Positions 15,701 through 25,842 are shown, counted from the stretch's first letter. The stretch is DNA of 64,000 nucleotides from G020348385 sp964538085 (GCA_964538085.1 CAZIDF010000019.1:1-64000); one strand, 5' to 3'. Program-made: numbers and translations. The notes: generated by a model from the letters alone, not told the origin.

Positions 15701-18700
15701 ATGGAAGTCTGCAAGATATACAGGATTTTCCCGCTGATAGCCATCGCTTTGATCCTTCTCTTCGCGATAGACTGTGTTCCAGCAGATAGGGCGACGATAA
15801 AAGAGCAAACAGAAACCATTAAAACTTATCCATTTTCTGAGCCAGATCCTGTCCCTATCCTCACGCGGTCCAGCCTTTGGGGAAGAGGAGCCCGGCTTTA
15901 TCCTTACTTTTACTTCGACAGATTCAGCAAGACATCCGTCGAAAAAGAATGGACGGTTATCAGGATGGAGAATCCCTACATATCCTTATCCGTTCTGCCT
16001 GAGGTTGGCGGAAAAGTCTGGGGTGCTACCGAGAAATCAACCGGGAACGAATTCATCTACACCAATCATGTGATGAAATTTCGTGATATTGCCCTCCGTG
16101 GCCCCTGGACTTCCGGCGGGATTGAATTCAATTTCGGTATCGTCGGGCACAGCCCATCGACGGCTACGCCGGTAGATTACATAGTCCGGGAAAATCCGGA
16201 TGGGAGCGCAAGTTGTGTGGTGGGTGCTTTAGATCTGCCCTCCCGCACCCGTTGGAGCGTGAGCATAAATCTCCCGAAGGACAAGGCTTTTTTCGAAACG
16301 CAGGCTTTTTGGCACAATCCTTCTCCCTTTCATCAATCCTATTATTCCTGGATGAATGCAGCTGTGAAAGCCACAGAAGACCTGCAATACATTTTTCCCG
16401 GCGTTCACCATATCGGCCACAATTACGATGTGCCACTCAGATCTTGGCCCGTAGATGAGGAGGGACGGGATTTATCCTGGTACAAGAACAATGATTTCGG
16501 ATCCTATAAAAGTTATTTCACGGTGGGCGAGTACGAGAATTTTTTTGGGGGCTATTGGCATGATTCCCATTTTGGCTACGGTCACTGGGCTTTGTATGAC
16601 GATGTGCCTGGACAAAAAATATGGATCTGGGGTCTTTCCCGGCAGGGGATGATCTGGGAGGACCTTTTAACGGATTCCGACGGGCAATACAGTGAGCCGC
16701 AGGCAGGCCGGTACCTCAACCAGAGTGACCATGCGCTATTTCTCCCGCAAACAGCTGATAATTGGAGAGAAATTTGGTTTCCCTACAAAGACATCGGGCC
16801 GATGGTCAAGGCCTCTCCATTAGGAGTGCTCAACGTCGATAAGGGCCCGGATTGGATAAAGATCGGATTGTTTCCTTTGCAAAGGATAGACAAACCTATA
16901 ATAGTTACTTGCGGAGGAGAAGAGATCTATCGAGAGAATCTCGCTCTCGATCCAGCCCAGGTCTATAAAAAAAAAATCACCTGGGATTCTGTTGAGGACA
17001 AACCGGTTGAGATAAATGTTGCACACAATCTATTTTATTCGAGCGATCCCAATGTCAATGACCTTGAACGACCGATCCGGTTTCATACCTACGATGAAGA
17101 AACAGGGGAGGGGCGGTATCTGCTGGCCAAACGGTATGAGCAGGAGAGAAATTATTATTCTGCCCTGGAAAGCTATTTGCTCTGCCTGGGAAAAGAACCT
17201 CTTCACACAAGAGCTTTGTGCCGGGTAGCAGAGCTTTACTGCAGAAGAGGGGAGTACGAAACAGCCAAATTCTACGCTCATCGGGCATTGCTGAATGAAA
17301 TGTACGATGCCGAAGCCAACTATGTGAGCGGAATTATTTCCAGGCGGTTGGGAAATCTGACCGATGCCAAAGAAACCTTGGGCTGGGCAGCCCGTTCTCT
17401 CGAATATCGCTCCAGTGCATACGCCCAGATGGCAGAGGTTTACTTTTTGGAAAAAAACTATGAACAATCCTGGGAATATGCCCGGAGGGCTCTGGACTAT
17501 AACGCCTATAACATCGATGCCATGCTCCTCCAATCTGCCATCAGTCGGCAGAATGCTCGCCCGTACGCTGCCCAGGAAGTGCTCAGAAAAATCCTGGAGA
17601 TCGATCCCCTCGATCATCTCGCCCGATACGAACTCTATCTGGCATCGCCAAGTCAGGTAAACCTGCAGAACTTCCGGCAAATGATCAGGAACGAGTTGCC
17701 GAATGAAACATATGTCGAGCTGGCCCTTCATTATGTCAACCTTGGAATGCTCCAACAGGCCCTCCAATTGTTCGAATTTATCCCGGACTATCCCACCAGC
17801 TGTTATTGGCTAGCCTACCTTTTGAAGGAAGACGAGCCTGAAAAGAGCCGGGCATATCTCGATAGATCACAAGAGCTTTCTCCTTTTCTCGTCTTTCCTT
17901 TTAGAGAGGAGTCCATCCCGGTTTTCGAATGGGTGATCCAGGCGAATCCTCAGGATTGGAGAGCCAAGTATTATCTATCTTTGATTCTATGGAGCAAGGG
18001 TAGAGTTCCGGAGGCGCACGAAACGTACGATTCCTGCAGCAATCAGCCAGATTTTGCCCCATTTTATATGGCCCGGGGCCATTTCTACAAAAATGTCGAT
18101 CTCCAACAAGCACAGATCGATTTTGAACAAGCCGTGAAGATCGATCCCAGCACCTGGAAAACATGGCACACTCTGATCGATTTTTACAGTCAACAAGCCA
18201 ATTCTGAAAAGGCCTTGGAAACAGCCTTGGAAGCGAACCGCCTCTATCCACAAGATGATTACCTCCAAATCGATCTGGCTCGAGCTTTTATCGGAAATGA
18301 ACGGAACGCAGAAGCAGCGGATATCCTGGAAGGTCTTCAAGTTCTCCCATCTGAGGGGGCGAGCGATGTGCACAGTCTTTTCGTTCGATGTCATGTGAAT
18401 CTTGGTTTGGAAAATATTCAAGCTGGAAATTTTGAGCTGGCCATTCAACACTTGGAAAAAGCCAAAACTTACCCGGAAAACTTGGGATCGGGACGGCCGT
18501 ACGAACCTGACCAGAGAATGCAGGACTACCTGATCGCCTATTCTTACGGGAAAATGGGCAATAGGGATAAGGCTGAAGAAATAAAAAAAGCAATATTGGA
18601 TTACACTCTCGAACATTTGTCTGCCCAGGGCGATAACCAGTACTTCGGCGGAATGGCCCTGGTCGATTTGGGGGAAAGAAACCAGGGCAGAGAGCTCATG

Positions 18701-18757
18701 CGGAAAAACAGATTGGCAGAGGATTTCCTGCAAAAAGTTCGTACTATCGTCCGGTAG
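15701..18757 (+). CDS. DUF5107 and TPR-repeat exported protein
   Basis: 1018 residues. A hydrophobic N-terminal segment (about 6-22) looks like a signal peptide or anchor; the Cys after AID is not a standard lipobox. Residues about 45-370 match the DUF5107 pattern, a galactose-mutarotase-like beta-sandwich (aromatic- and His-rich segments such as GGYWHDSHFGYGHW). Residues about 460-1000 are TPR-type helical repeats (AYAQMAEVYFLEKNYEQSW and similar). DUF5107-TPR proteins are thought to bind or process carbohydrate, but no activity is established. It is followed by DUF169, glycoside-hydrolase-like and sulfatase-like genes, supporting a glycan-related role. The start has AAAAGGAG six bases upstream. 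Confidence 0.82.
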   Translation: MEVCKIYRIFPLIAIALILLFAIDCVPADRATIKEQTETIKTYPFSEPDPVPILTRSSLWGRGARLYPYFYFDRFSKTSVEKEWTVIRMENPYISLSVLPEVGGKVWGATEKSTGNEFIYTNHVMKFRDIALRGPWTSGGIEFNFGIVGHSPSTATPVDYIVRENPDGSASCVVGALDLPSRTRWSVSINLPKDKAFFETQAFWHNPSPFHQSYYSWMNAAVKATEDLQYIFPGVHHIGHNYDVPLRSWPVDEEGRDLSWYKNNDFGSYKSYFTVGEYENFFGGYWHDSHFGYGHWALYDDVPGQKIWIWGLSRQGMIWEDLLTDSDGQYSEPQAGRYLNQSDHALFLPQTADNWREIWFPYKDIGPMVKASPLGVLNVDKGPDWIKIGLFPLQRIDKPIIVTCGGEEIYRENLALDPAQVYKKKITWDSVEDKPVEINVAHNLFYSSDPNVNDLERPIRFHTYDEETGEGRYLLAKRYEQERNYYSALESYLLCLGKEPLHTRALCRVAELYCRRGEYETAKFYAHRALLNEMYDAEANYVSGIISRRLGNLTDAKETLGWAARSLEYRSSAYAQMAEVYFLEKNYEQSWEYARRALDYNAYNIDAMLLQSAISRQNARPYAAQEVLRKILEIDPLDHLARYELYLASPSQVNLQNFRQMIRNELPNETYVELALHYVNLGMLQQALQLFEFIPDYPTSCYWLAYLLKEDEPEKSRAYLDRSQELSPFLVFPFREESIPVFEWVIQANPQDWRAKYYLSLILWSKGRVPEAHETYDSCSNQPDFAPFYMARGHFYKNVDLQQAQIDFEQAVKIDPSTWKTWHTLIDFYSQQANSEKALETALEANRLYPQDDYLQIDLARAFIGNERNAEAADILEGLQVLPSEGASDVHSLFVRCHVNLGLENIQAGNFELAIQHLEKAKTYPENLGSGRPYEPDQRMQDYLIAYSYGKMGNRDKAEEIKKAILDYTLEHLSAQGDNQYFGGMALVDLGERNQGRELMRKNRLAEDFLQKVRTIVR

Positions 18758-18846
18758 CTTGAGCATTTATCTCGTTTTGGACATACCTGATGGGAAAGCT
18801 TCAGTTTTTGCTTGGAATCCATGCCGAAATAGGATAAATTTCTTTT

Positions 18847-19572
18847 ATGAAAGAAATCCAACCAAATCCGACAAATTTTTGCAAAAGAATAGATCTGAAT
18901 ATCCCGCTTATCGGTTTATATGATGCGCCAGATCCTGCTGCCTTCGAGCCTCTGGTCAAGCCTTCACCGGGTGAGTGTGTATTCGTTTTTTATGAACAAT
19001 GGGTAGAAGGAAAAACGCTCCACATCACAAAGGAACACTATGGCTGTGGAGGAGCCGGCCGATGGATGTGTAGAGTGCAGACACGTTCACGAAAAGATTT
19101 CATCAGTTTTTTGGTGGATGGAGAAGGTCTCAAAGCTACCCATGAGCTTATGGAAAAATGGATCGATGCTTCCAAGCCTTACAAATCCCAAAATCCCCAT
19201 ATTTTGATAGGACCACTAAAAGTAAACCTTTGGGAATATGCAAAAAGCATCACGTTTTTTGCAAACCCCGATCAGCTAGGTGCCTTGGTCTACGGAGCCC
19301 AATACAACAGCGCTCCGGATGATCCCCCGCCAGTGATCGCCCCTTTTGGGTCGGGATGTATGCAGCTTCTCCCGTTCGAAGACCTCACCATTCCGCAGGC
19401 ATGCATCGGCACCACGGATATCGCCATGCGCCAACACATCCCCCCTGATGTCCTTGCGTTCACGGTGACAAGAGCCCTGTTCAAGCAGCTGTGTGAACTG
19501 GATGAACGGAGTTTTTTATACAAACCCTTTCTCCAAAACTTGAGAAAAGCAAGGGGACTTCCCGACCTGTGA
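18847..19572 (+). CDS. DUF169 family protein
   Basis: 241-residue cytoplasmic-looking protein matching the DUF169 (COG2043) pattern: an N-terminal LIGLYDAPDP segment, a central Cys-rich HYGCGGAGRWMC stretch, a GALVYGAQYNS segment and the C-terminal MRQHIPPDVLAFTV motif. The function of the family is not established, although the conserved Cys residues could bind metal. No signal peptide. The gene lies 89 bp after the DUF5107 gene and ends 14 bp before the glycoside-hydrolase-like gene, so it is probably part of the same operon. Confidence 0.8.
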   Translation: MKEIQPNPTNFCKRIDLNIPLIGLYDAPDPAAFEPLVKPSPGECVFVFYEQWVEGKTLHITKEHYGCGGAGRWMCRVQTRSRKDFISFLVDGEGLKATHELMEKWIDASKPYKSQNPHILIGPLKVNLWEYAKSITFFANPDQLGALVYGAQYNSAPDDPPPVIAPFGSGCMQLLPFEDLTIPQACIGTTDIAMRQHIPPDVLAFTVTRALFKQLCELDERSFLYKPFLQNLRKARGLPDL

Positions 19573-19586
19573 ACTGAGGAGATATG

Positions 19587-22500
19587 ATGATTCCCAAATT
19601 GTATACATTTTTTGTTGTGCTACTTGTTTTTGCCGCTTCTCCGCTTTTTTGCGTCCAAGACATTCCCTATGGAACAGGATCATGGGACGAGGATCTGTAC
19701 GGGAATCACAGGGTCGTGATCCAGGTCAAAGAAAATGCAGATGCCGTTTGGGTTCACGTTCCCTGGAGAAGAAGAGATAAAGATCCCGAACAAAAGGCGG
19801 CCATTTTGATCGATGCCCAGACAAAAAAACAGGTTTTAAATCTAGGCAGAATCAACATCGATCGCGAATTTGGCGATTTTGTCTTCCAGCCCACAAGCGG
19901 TCCAGGAAAATACTACCTGTATTACCTCCCTTATCGGATGGAGGGGCGCAGCAATTATCCCACTGTGACCTATCCGGAACCCGTCCAGACCGCAGACCAA
20001 AATTGGCTTCGATCCCATAAATTAACAAAGGATGTTTTCTCCTCTCTCAATCCCGACGAGTTCCCTCAGGCTGATGTTTTGGAATTTCAGGCGATCGATC
20101 CTCTCAACAGTTTTTATCCGATGGAGGTCATCGCTACAGATGCAGAAATAGCGGATTTATTGGATCGATTCCCTTCTTCCTCCTATCTTCTATTTCCCGA
20201 GGATCGATTCAATCCCATCCGGATGACTGATGATTTACCTATGAGATGGATCAGACAGGGCCCGATAAAAGTATTCAAGGGATCGGCAGACCGGGGTGAA
20301 TATTATGCTTTCCAGATCGGCTTTTATGCCTGCCGCTCATCCATTGCTGATCTGAAGGTTTCGTTCAGCGAGTTTAAAAACATGCAGACTGGAGCTGTAA
20401 TCCCAGAATCGCTGGCCAGTTGTTTCAACACAGAAGGGGTCGATTGGACGGGCAAACCATTTGTCAAATCCTGCTCTGTCGACAAAGGAAAGATCCAGGC
20501 TCTCTGGTGCGGTATACAAATACCCAAAGATCTTTCTCCTGGTGAGTACAAAGGTGAAGTGACGGTCGCTCCAGTGGGGATGGAGAGCAGTCATGTTATG
20601 GTCCTGCTCCAAGTGTCAGAAGAAATACTGGAAGATTCAGGGGATAGCGATCCATGGAAACACTCGCGCCTCCGCTGGCTTGATTCCACGCTTGCCCTGG
20701 ATGATGGTATCGTCCCCCCGTACACACCGATGAAACTGGACAACACAAGGTTGAGCTGTCTCGGACGGGAAGTGACCATCGCTAAATCCGGATTTTTGCA
20801 AGAAATAGAGAGCTTTTTCACTCCTGAGGTGACTAAAATCGGGAAACAAGGGCGTGCGATTTTAGCTTCTCAAATCAGACTTCTCATAGAAGATTCCAGG
20901 GGTGATGTACTCCCTTGCTCTGAAGGTGGAGCAGAGCTCACCAAAAAGGCCGAAGGAGTTATTGCCTGGAAATCCACAAACACGGCAGGCCCGTTAACGA
21001 TGGTGTGCTCAGCACAGATGGAGTTCGATGGATATGTCGAATTCGACATCACGCTCTCAACCAAGGAAGACCTGCAGGTCAATGATATTCGCCTGGAAAT
21101 ACCCCTCAGAAGGGATGTGGCCAAATACATGATGGGGATGGGATTTAAGGGAGGTTTGCGTCCCGGATCGTTTCAGTGGAAATGGGATCCTGAGAAAAAC
21201 CAGGATTCGGCCTGGGTAGGGGATGTGAACGCCGGGTTGCAGTGCAGTTTCCGGGACGAACATTATTCCCGCCCTTTAAATACCAACTTTTACCAGCTCA
21301 AACCGCTCGTTATGCCACGATCCTGGTGGAATGATGGCAAAGGCGGCTGTGATTTTATCGAAATGAATGAGGAGACTTTTTTGATCAGGGCGACAAGTGG
21401 TGCCCGCACGATAAAAATCGGGGATGAGCTTCATTTTATCTTTTCACTGCTAATCACGCCGTTCAAAACGCTGGACACCAAAGCCCAGTGGTCCACGCGT
21501 TTCTACCATGCATACAAACCTCCAGAAGAAATAGCCGCCACGGGCGCGAACACCATCAACATCCATCATGCCAATGACATCAATCCCTACATCAATTATC
21601 CGTTTCTCCGACCTTTAGAGATGAAACAATACATCGACCGGGCTCACGATCTGGGGCTCAAGGTCAAGATATATTATACAGTGCGAGAGCTCACCAACAG
21701 AGCGCCGGAAATATTCGCGTTACGCAGCTTGGGTTCCGAGATTTTTTCTGACGGTCCTGGAGGAGGTTTTTCCTGGCTCCAGGAACATCTGGTCTCTAAC
21801 TATATCAACGGGTGGTTCGTGCCCAAATTGAACGATGCCTCCATCGTCAACAGCGGGGTTTCCCGCTGGCACAATTATTACTTGGAGGGCCTCAACTGGC
21901 TGGTGAAAAATATCGGCATAGACGGCCTGTACATCGACGATGTGGCCTTTGACAGAACCGTAATGAAACGCTTGAGAAAAATATTGGACAGGAACAAGGA
22001 TGGTGCGCTGATCGACCTCCATTCGGCCAACCAGTTCAATCCCCGAGATGGATTTGCCAACAGTGCCAATCTTTATCTCGAACATTTTCCCTACATCGAC
22101 CGGCTCTGGTTCGGGGAGTATTTCGATTACGATTCTCCTCACGATTTCTGGCTCGTGGAAGTGTCGGGGATACCTTTTGGATTGATGGGGGAGATGCTGC
22201 AGGATGGTGGGAATGCTTGGAGGGGAATGCTTTACGGCATGACAGCCCGCCTCCCATGGTCGGGGAATCCAGCAGCACTATGGAAATTCTGGGATGATTT
22301 TGGGATACAGGAAACTGAGATGATTGGTTACTGGTCACCCTCCTGTCCAGTAAAGACCGATCACAAAGACATCCTGGTTACGACGTATACAAAGAAAGAC
22401 AGGATTCTGATCTCGCTGGCCAGTTGGGCAAAGGAAAAAATAGAATGCCGGCTGATGATCGACTGGAAAGTACTTGATTTAGATCCGTCAAAAGCCAGGC

Positions 22501-22616
22501 TTTATGCCAAAGAAATTGCAGGATTTCAACAATCCGCAGAGTTCGATTTAGACGAAGCTATTGCTGTCGAACCTGGCAGAGGATGGCTAATGATCCTGAG
22601 CGAAAGGGATTTTTAG
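19587..22616 (+). CDS. Large secreted glycoside-hydrolase-like protein
   Basis: About 1009 residues with a signal peptide (hydrophobic stretch about 7-22, ending SPLFC). The N-terminal half is beta-rich. The C-terminal half (about 620-930) has alternating strand/helix segments with acidic motifs such as GLYIDDVAFDR, typical of a TIM-barrel hydrolase. It resembles the DUF6067/GH123-like group of secreted proteins, but I am not certain of the family, and the catalytic residues are not identified. Of two adjacent ATGs, 19587 has the better spacing (five bases after GAGGAG 19576-19581). It lies between DUF169 and the sulfatase-fold gene, in line with extracellular glycan breakdown. Confidence 0.7.
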   Translation: MIPKLYTFFVVLLVFAASPLFCVQDIPYGTGSWDEDLYGNHRVVIQVKENADAVWVHVPWRRRDKDPEQKAAILIDAQTKKQVLNLGRINIDREFGDFVFQPTSGPGKYYLYYLPYRMEGRSNYPTVTYPEPVQTADQNWLRSHKLTKDVFSSLNPDEFPQADVLEFQAIDPLNSFYPMEVIATDAEIADLLDRFPSSSYLLFPEDRFNPIRMTDDLPMRWIRQGPIKVFKGSADRGEYYAFQIGFYACRSSIADLKVSFSEFKNMQTGAVIPESLASCFNTEGVDWTGKPFVKSCSVDKGKIQALWCGIQIPKDLSPGEYKGEVTVAPVGMESSHVMVLLQVSEEILEDSGDSDPWKHSRLRWLDSTLALDDGIVPPYTPMKLDNTRLSCLGREVTIAKSGFLQEIESFFTPEVTKIGKQGRAILASQIRLLIEDSRGDVLPCSEGGAELTKKAEGVIAWKSTNTAGPLTMVCSAQMEFDGYVEFDITLSTKEDLQVNDIRLEIPLRRDVAKYMMGMGFKGGLRPGSFQWKWDPEKNQDSAWVGDVNAGLQCSFRDEHYSRPLNTNFYQLKPLVMPRSWWNDGKGGCDFIEMNEETFLIRATSGARTIKIGDELHFIFSLLITPFKTLDTKAQWSTRFYHAYKPPEEIAATGANTINIHHANDINPYINYPFLRPLEMKQYIDRAHDLGLKVKIYYTVRELTNRAPEIFALRSLGSEIFSDGPGGGFSWLQEHLVSNYINGWFVPKLNDASIVNSGVSRWHNYYLEGLNWLVKNIGIDGLYIDDVAFDRTVMKRLRKILDRNKDGALIDLHSANQFNPRDGFANSANLYLEHFPYIDRLWFGEYFDYDSPHDFWLVEVSGIPFGLMGEMLQDGGNAWRGMLYGMTARLPWSGNPAALWKFWDDFGIQETEMIGYWSPSCPVKTDHKDILVTTYTKKDRILISLASWAKEKIECRLMIDWKVLDLDPSKARLYAKEIAGFQQSAEFDLDEAIAVEPGRGWLMILSERDF

Positions 22617-22630
22617 GAGTTATGCCGTAA

Positions 22631-24913
22631 ATGAACAAAAAAATACTGATAATAATTTGTATTCTCTTGGTTCTCTCCAGCTGTCGTGTGCGGCAGGCCG
22701 CGTTCGACCTTAAAGATGAAGCCGCTTTTGCGCAGGAGCAGGGAGGGATATTCGCTGTGGACCTCCTTAAGCCAGAAGGAGAGCCTTATGTGATGGGAGG
22801 ATGGTCAGCTGTTAGGACAGATGGAACTAGATTGGGAGTTTTCCCCATCTCCCGGCTAAAGATACCTGTGTTTGCAAAGGACCCTATGTATTTGTTTTTA
22901 AAATGTACCCCATTCGATAAAGACCAGCGGCCAGCTGAGGGTATCCAAATCCGGATGAAAAATGAGCTCGTCGCACAGGTCGATCTAGAGCCTGAAACGG
23001 AGAAATTGATTAAGATTTCTCTTCCCCCGCATATTTTGAACTTGGGGGATAACGTTCTGCAGATCTATCATATCTTGAACCCAGAGATAGAGAATGAAAT
23101 CGATCAAAAAGAAAACAAGAGAATCCGCACGACCATATTCTATGAAATGCTGCTTTCCTCACACCCCGATTACGAAATGACGAAAAGATTCACCGAAGCA
23201 AAACACCTAGCAGACCTCAAGCGCTCGGATAATCTGGTCCAAAAAGTCCCTAGCACTCTTGATTTCTACATCAATCTGCCTGCTCATGCGCGTTTTGAGG
23301 CAAATTACAAGTTTCTCCCTGTGATTCCATCGGATCAACATTATCCTATCGAGGTGAAGATTTCATTGCAGGAACAGGGAGGCGAGGAAGAAGTCATCCA
23401 CAGGGTGGCGCTTGAAGGAAAAAATACCATCAGCAGAATCAGGATCGATCTTCCCGCAGAAAAAGGGGTATCCCGCCTCCGAATACAAGCCGGAGAAGAA
23501 GAGGGGCCGGACTCGTTTGAAGGATTGCTGATCTGGAAAAAAGCTTCGATCGTCAGGAAACAGGAAAAAAAGAAAGAGCTCGCCAAGGGGGATGAGAAAT
23601 TCCTCAATTGGAAACGGTCCCTTGCCGACAAGAACGCCATCATCATCATTTTGGATGCTGCACGTGCCGACCACTTTTCTGGTTACGGATACTACCGGCC
23701 GACCACACCGAATTTGGATAAGTTTGCGAAGGAAGCGGTCTTATTTTCGAATGCCTATAGCGAATCCCTTACCACGCGGTGCAGCATAGGAACTCTATTC
23801 ACGGGTTTTCCGCTCATTGTGCTATCCTTGTATAACATCGGGAGCCAAATTCCTGGGGAGCTGACCACGCTGGCACAGATGTTTCAGCTCGACAATTTTA
23901 AAACGACAGGGTTTGCCGGTGTAAGCAATGTCAGCTCCTATTTTGGATTCAGCAAGGGATTCGACCAGTATTTTGAATTGTACAAAGAAAAAGATTTTTA
24001 CAGAAAATCCCAGGAATACCTGCCCTATCTTTTCCCCTGGCTGGAATCGAACAAGGAAAATCGATTTTTTCTGTATGTCCATTTTAAGGAGCCCCATGCC
24101 GCCTATGTTCCTTTACCCCCTTTCAAAGGGATGTTTACTGATGGGTACGAAGAGACGGTCGACCTATCCGCCCATTTAAACGAAATTGCCGATGAACTGA
24201 CGGATGAGCAGATCGAATACATCAGGGCCGGATATGACGAAAACCTGGCCAGTGTGGATTCTGTCGTCGGCGAAGTGATCGATAAAATGAGATCATTGGA
24301 CATGCTGGATAAATCGATCATCATCGTGACTGCGGACCATGGTGAGCTTCTCGGAGAGAAGGATAAAATCTTCGGACATGGCGGTTATTTTGGAGAAGGG
24401 GGGATGCACATCCCTCTCCTGGTTCGTTTTCCTAAAAGTGAGGACATGGAATTTCCTGATAGGGTCGATTCTCTCGTCAAATTATCCGACCTGTTCGTCA
24501 CCCTGGCCGATATCCACGGATTTGACATCCCCAAGGATTTGATATCAGGCAAAAGCCTGTTGCCTCTCATCCGAGAACCAGAAATAGAGATCAATCCTTT
24601 CATCATTTCCGAAAAAAGAGGGATACCTGGCTATTGTTACAGAAACAAGCAGCACAAATTGATCTATTGGATAGAGCATGCGTCGATCGAATTTTATGAC
24701 CTGGAAAAAGATCCCAAAGCCATGACCAACGTTTACGAACAGAATAGAATCACAGCGAATTACTATTTGACCAACCTAAAAAAATGGATCACCGGTCAAA
24801 ACTTGATCAAAGAGGCACTCCTCAAGGGCGATCCGTCGAAACGGGAGATTGATTTGAATCAGATCGATGAAAATACTCTGGAAAACCTGAGAGCTCTCGG
24901 CTACATCAAATAA
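22631..24913 (+). CDS. Sulfatase-fold lipoprotein, noncanonical nucleophile site
   Basis: 760 residues. A lipoprotein signal peptide ends at lipobox LSSC. An N-terminal beta domain (about 30-320) precedes an alkaline-phosphatase-superfamily catalytic domain (about 330-760), with metal-binding motifs IIILDAARADH and VTADHGELLGE. The usual sulfatase C/S-x-P-x-R motif is absent; the aligned segment is T382-R-C-S-I before GTLFTG. Formylglycine-dependent sulfatase activity is therefore doubtful, and a Thr nucleophile as in related phosphodiesterases or phosphotransferases is more likely. AGGAG lies 11 bases upstream. A two-codon ATG-CCG-TAA sits in between. Confidence 0.8.
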   Translation: MNKKILIIICILLVLSSCRVRQAAFDLKDEAAFAQEQGGIFAVDLLKPEGEPYVMGGWSAVRTDGTRLGVFPISRLKIPVFAKDPMYLFLKCTPFDKDQRPAEGIQIRMKNELVAQVDLEPETEKLIKISLPPHILNLGDNVLQIYHILNPEIENEIDQKENKRIRTTIFYEMLLSSHPDYEMTKRFTEAKHLADLKRSDNLVQKVPSTLDFYINLPAHARFEANYKFLPVIPSDQHYPIEVKISLQEQGGEEEVIHRVALEGKNTISRIRIDLPAEKGVSRLRIQAGEEEGPDSFEGLLIWKKASIVRKQEKKKELAKGDEKFLNWKRSLADKNAIIIILDAARADHFSGYGYYRPTTPNLDKFAKEAVLFSNAYSESLTTRCSIGTLFTGFPLIVLSLYNIGSQIPGELTTLAQMFQLDNFKTTGFAGVSNVSSYFGFSKGFDQYFELYKEKDFYRKSQEYLPYLFPWLESNKENRFFLYVHFKEPHAAYVPLPPFKGMFTDGYEETVDLSAHLNEIADELTDEQIEYIRAGYDENLASVDSVVGEVIDKMRSLDMLDKSIIIVTADHGELLGEKDKIFGHGGYFGEGGMHIPLLVRFPKSEDMEFPDRVDSLVKLSDLFVTLADIHGFDIPKDLISGKSLLPLIREPEIEINPFIISEKRGIPGYCYRNKQHKLIYWIEHASIEFYDLEKDPKAMTNVYEQNRITANYYLTNLKKWITGQNLIKEALLKGDPSKREIDLNQIDENTLENLRALGYIK

Positions 24914-24978
24914 ACAGAGCCAACTATCCCTTAATAATCAGAATTGTCATGGAAGGAGAAGGATTAATGTAAACTTTT

Positions 24979-25008
24979 TTGAAGCATTTTTCGTCTATAT
25001 TGGATAAT
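24979..25008 (+). promoter_or_regulatory. Sigma-70-type promoter for the beta-solenoid gene
   Basis: TTGAAG (24979-24984), 18 bases, GATAAT (25003-25008). The predicted start near 25015 would lie just upstream of GGAGG (25018-25022) and the GTG start at 25028. This argues against the upstream in-frame ATG at 25007, which would overlap the -10 box. Confidence 0.5.
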
Positions 25009-25027
25009 GCCGATTATGGAGGTAACA

Positions 25028-25735
25028 GTGAAATCGAAAATAACATTTTTAGTTCTGTTTGTGTTTTGTGTAGCCTTGGTGTTTTCTTTCGAAAAAACGG
25101 AGCACCTGAGCCTATCTGCCGATGGGATTGAGAAACTGGTGGTCGATTGCGGTTCCGGTTTTCTTTATGTCGCTGGTGAAGATTCCCTGAGAAGCGTCGA
25201 AGTTGAAGCGGAGATCATAGTGAAGGGAAAAAGCGAAAGGGACATCGAGGATTATGTTAAAGACTATGTCAAGCTCGAACTGAAAAAACAGGGAAGCAAA
25301 GCGATTTTGACCAGCATGTTCAAAAATAAATTCCCCAACATCAATTTCCGGACCAGAGTGATCAACCTGACTGTCAGAGTGCCCAAAAATTTGGATCTGG
25401 AAGTCGACGACGGTTCGGGTGAGGTGAAAATTATCCAGATCGACGGAAATATCCAGATCGACGATGGGTCGGGCGAGATCACTGTCCGTGACATTCAAGG
25501 AGATGTGGAAGTCGATGACGGATCCGGAACGGTCGACATCAGCCATGTCACTGGAAGTGTAACGGTCGATGACGGATCCGGAACGATCGAAGTCAATGAT
25601 ATCGGGGAAAACGTCAAAGTGAGCGACGGTTCTGGCTCTATTTACATCGATGGTGTTGGGGGAGATGTCATCATCAAGGATGATGGGAGCGGCAGCGTCA
25701 ATATTCAGAACGTCAAAGGCAAAGTCATCAAATAA
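25028..25735 (+). CDS. Exported DUF4097-like beta-solenoid protein with 18-residue DDGSG repeats
   Basis: 235 residues with a clear signal peptide (about 1-20). Residues about 120-235 form six tandem repeats of 18 residues (the last 19), each with the core V-x-V-D-D-G-S-G followed by alternating hydrophobic residues. This is the pattern of a right-handed beta-solenoid as in DUF4097-type putative adhesins. The underlying 54-bp DNA repeat is still partly conserved (compare 25511-25537 with 25565-25591). The start chosen is GTG 25028, five bases after GGAGG; ATGs at 25007 and 25016 are in frame but poorly placed. Role unknown, probably at the cell envelope. A decayed copy of the family lies at 27118. 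Confidence 0.8.
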   Translation: MKSKITFLVLFVFCVALVFSFEKTEHLSLSADGIEKLVVDCGSGFLYVAGEDSLRSVEVEAEIIVKGKSERDIEDYVKDYVKLELKKQGSKAILTSMFKNKFPNINFRTRVINLTVRVPKNLDLEVDDGSGEVKIIQIDGNIQIDDGSGEITVRDIQGDVEVDDGSGTVDISHVTGSVTVDDGSGTIEVNDIGENVKVSDGSGSIYIDGVGGDVIIKDDGSGSVNIQNVKGKVIK

Positions 25736-25842
25736 TCGCTATTTTACTACTGTAGATTTGTTGTGGTGGAGTAATAACCTGTTTTAACCTCTCTTGGATG
25801 TTCCTCACCGTGGGGATTTGCAGTTTATTTTATAAGCCGCTA

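Noticed and set aside
17030..17767. 245-codon open frame on the minus strand
   Set aside because: Antisense to the TPR region of the DUF5107 protein; no binding site or domain.
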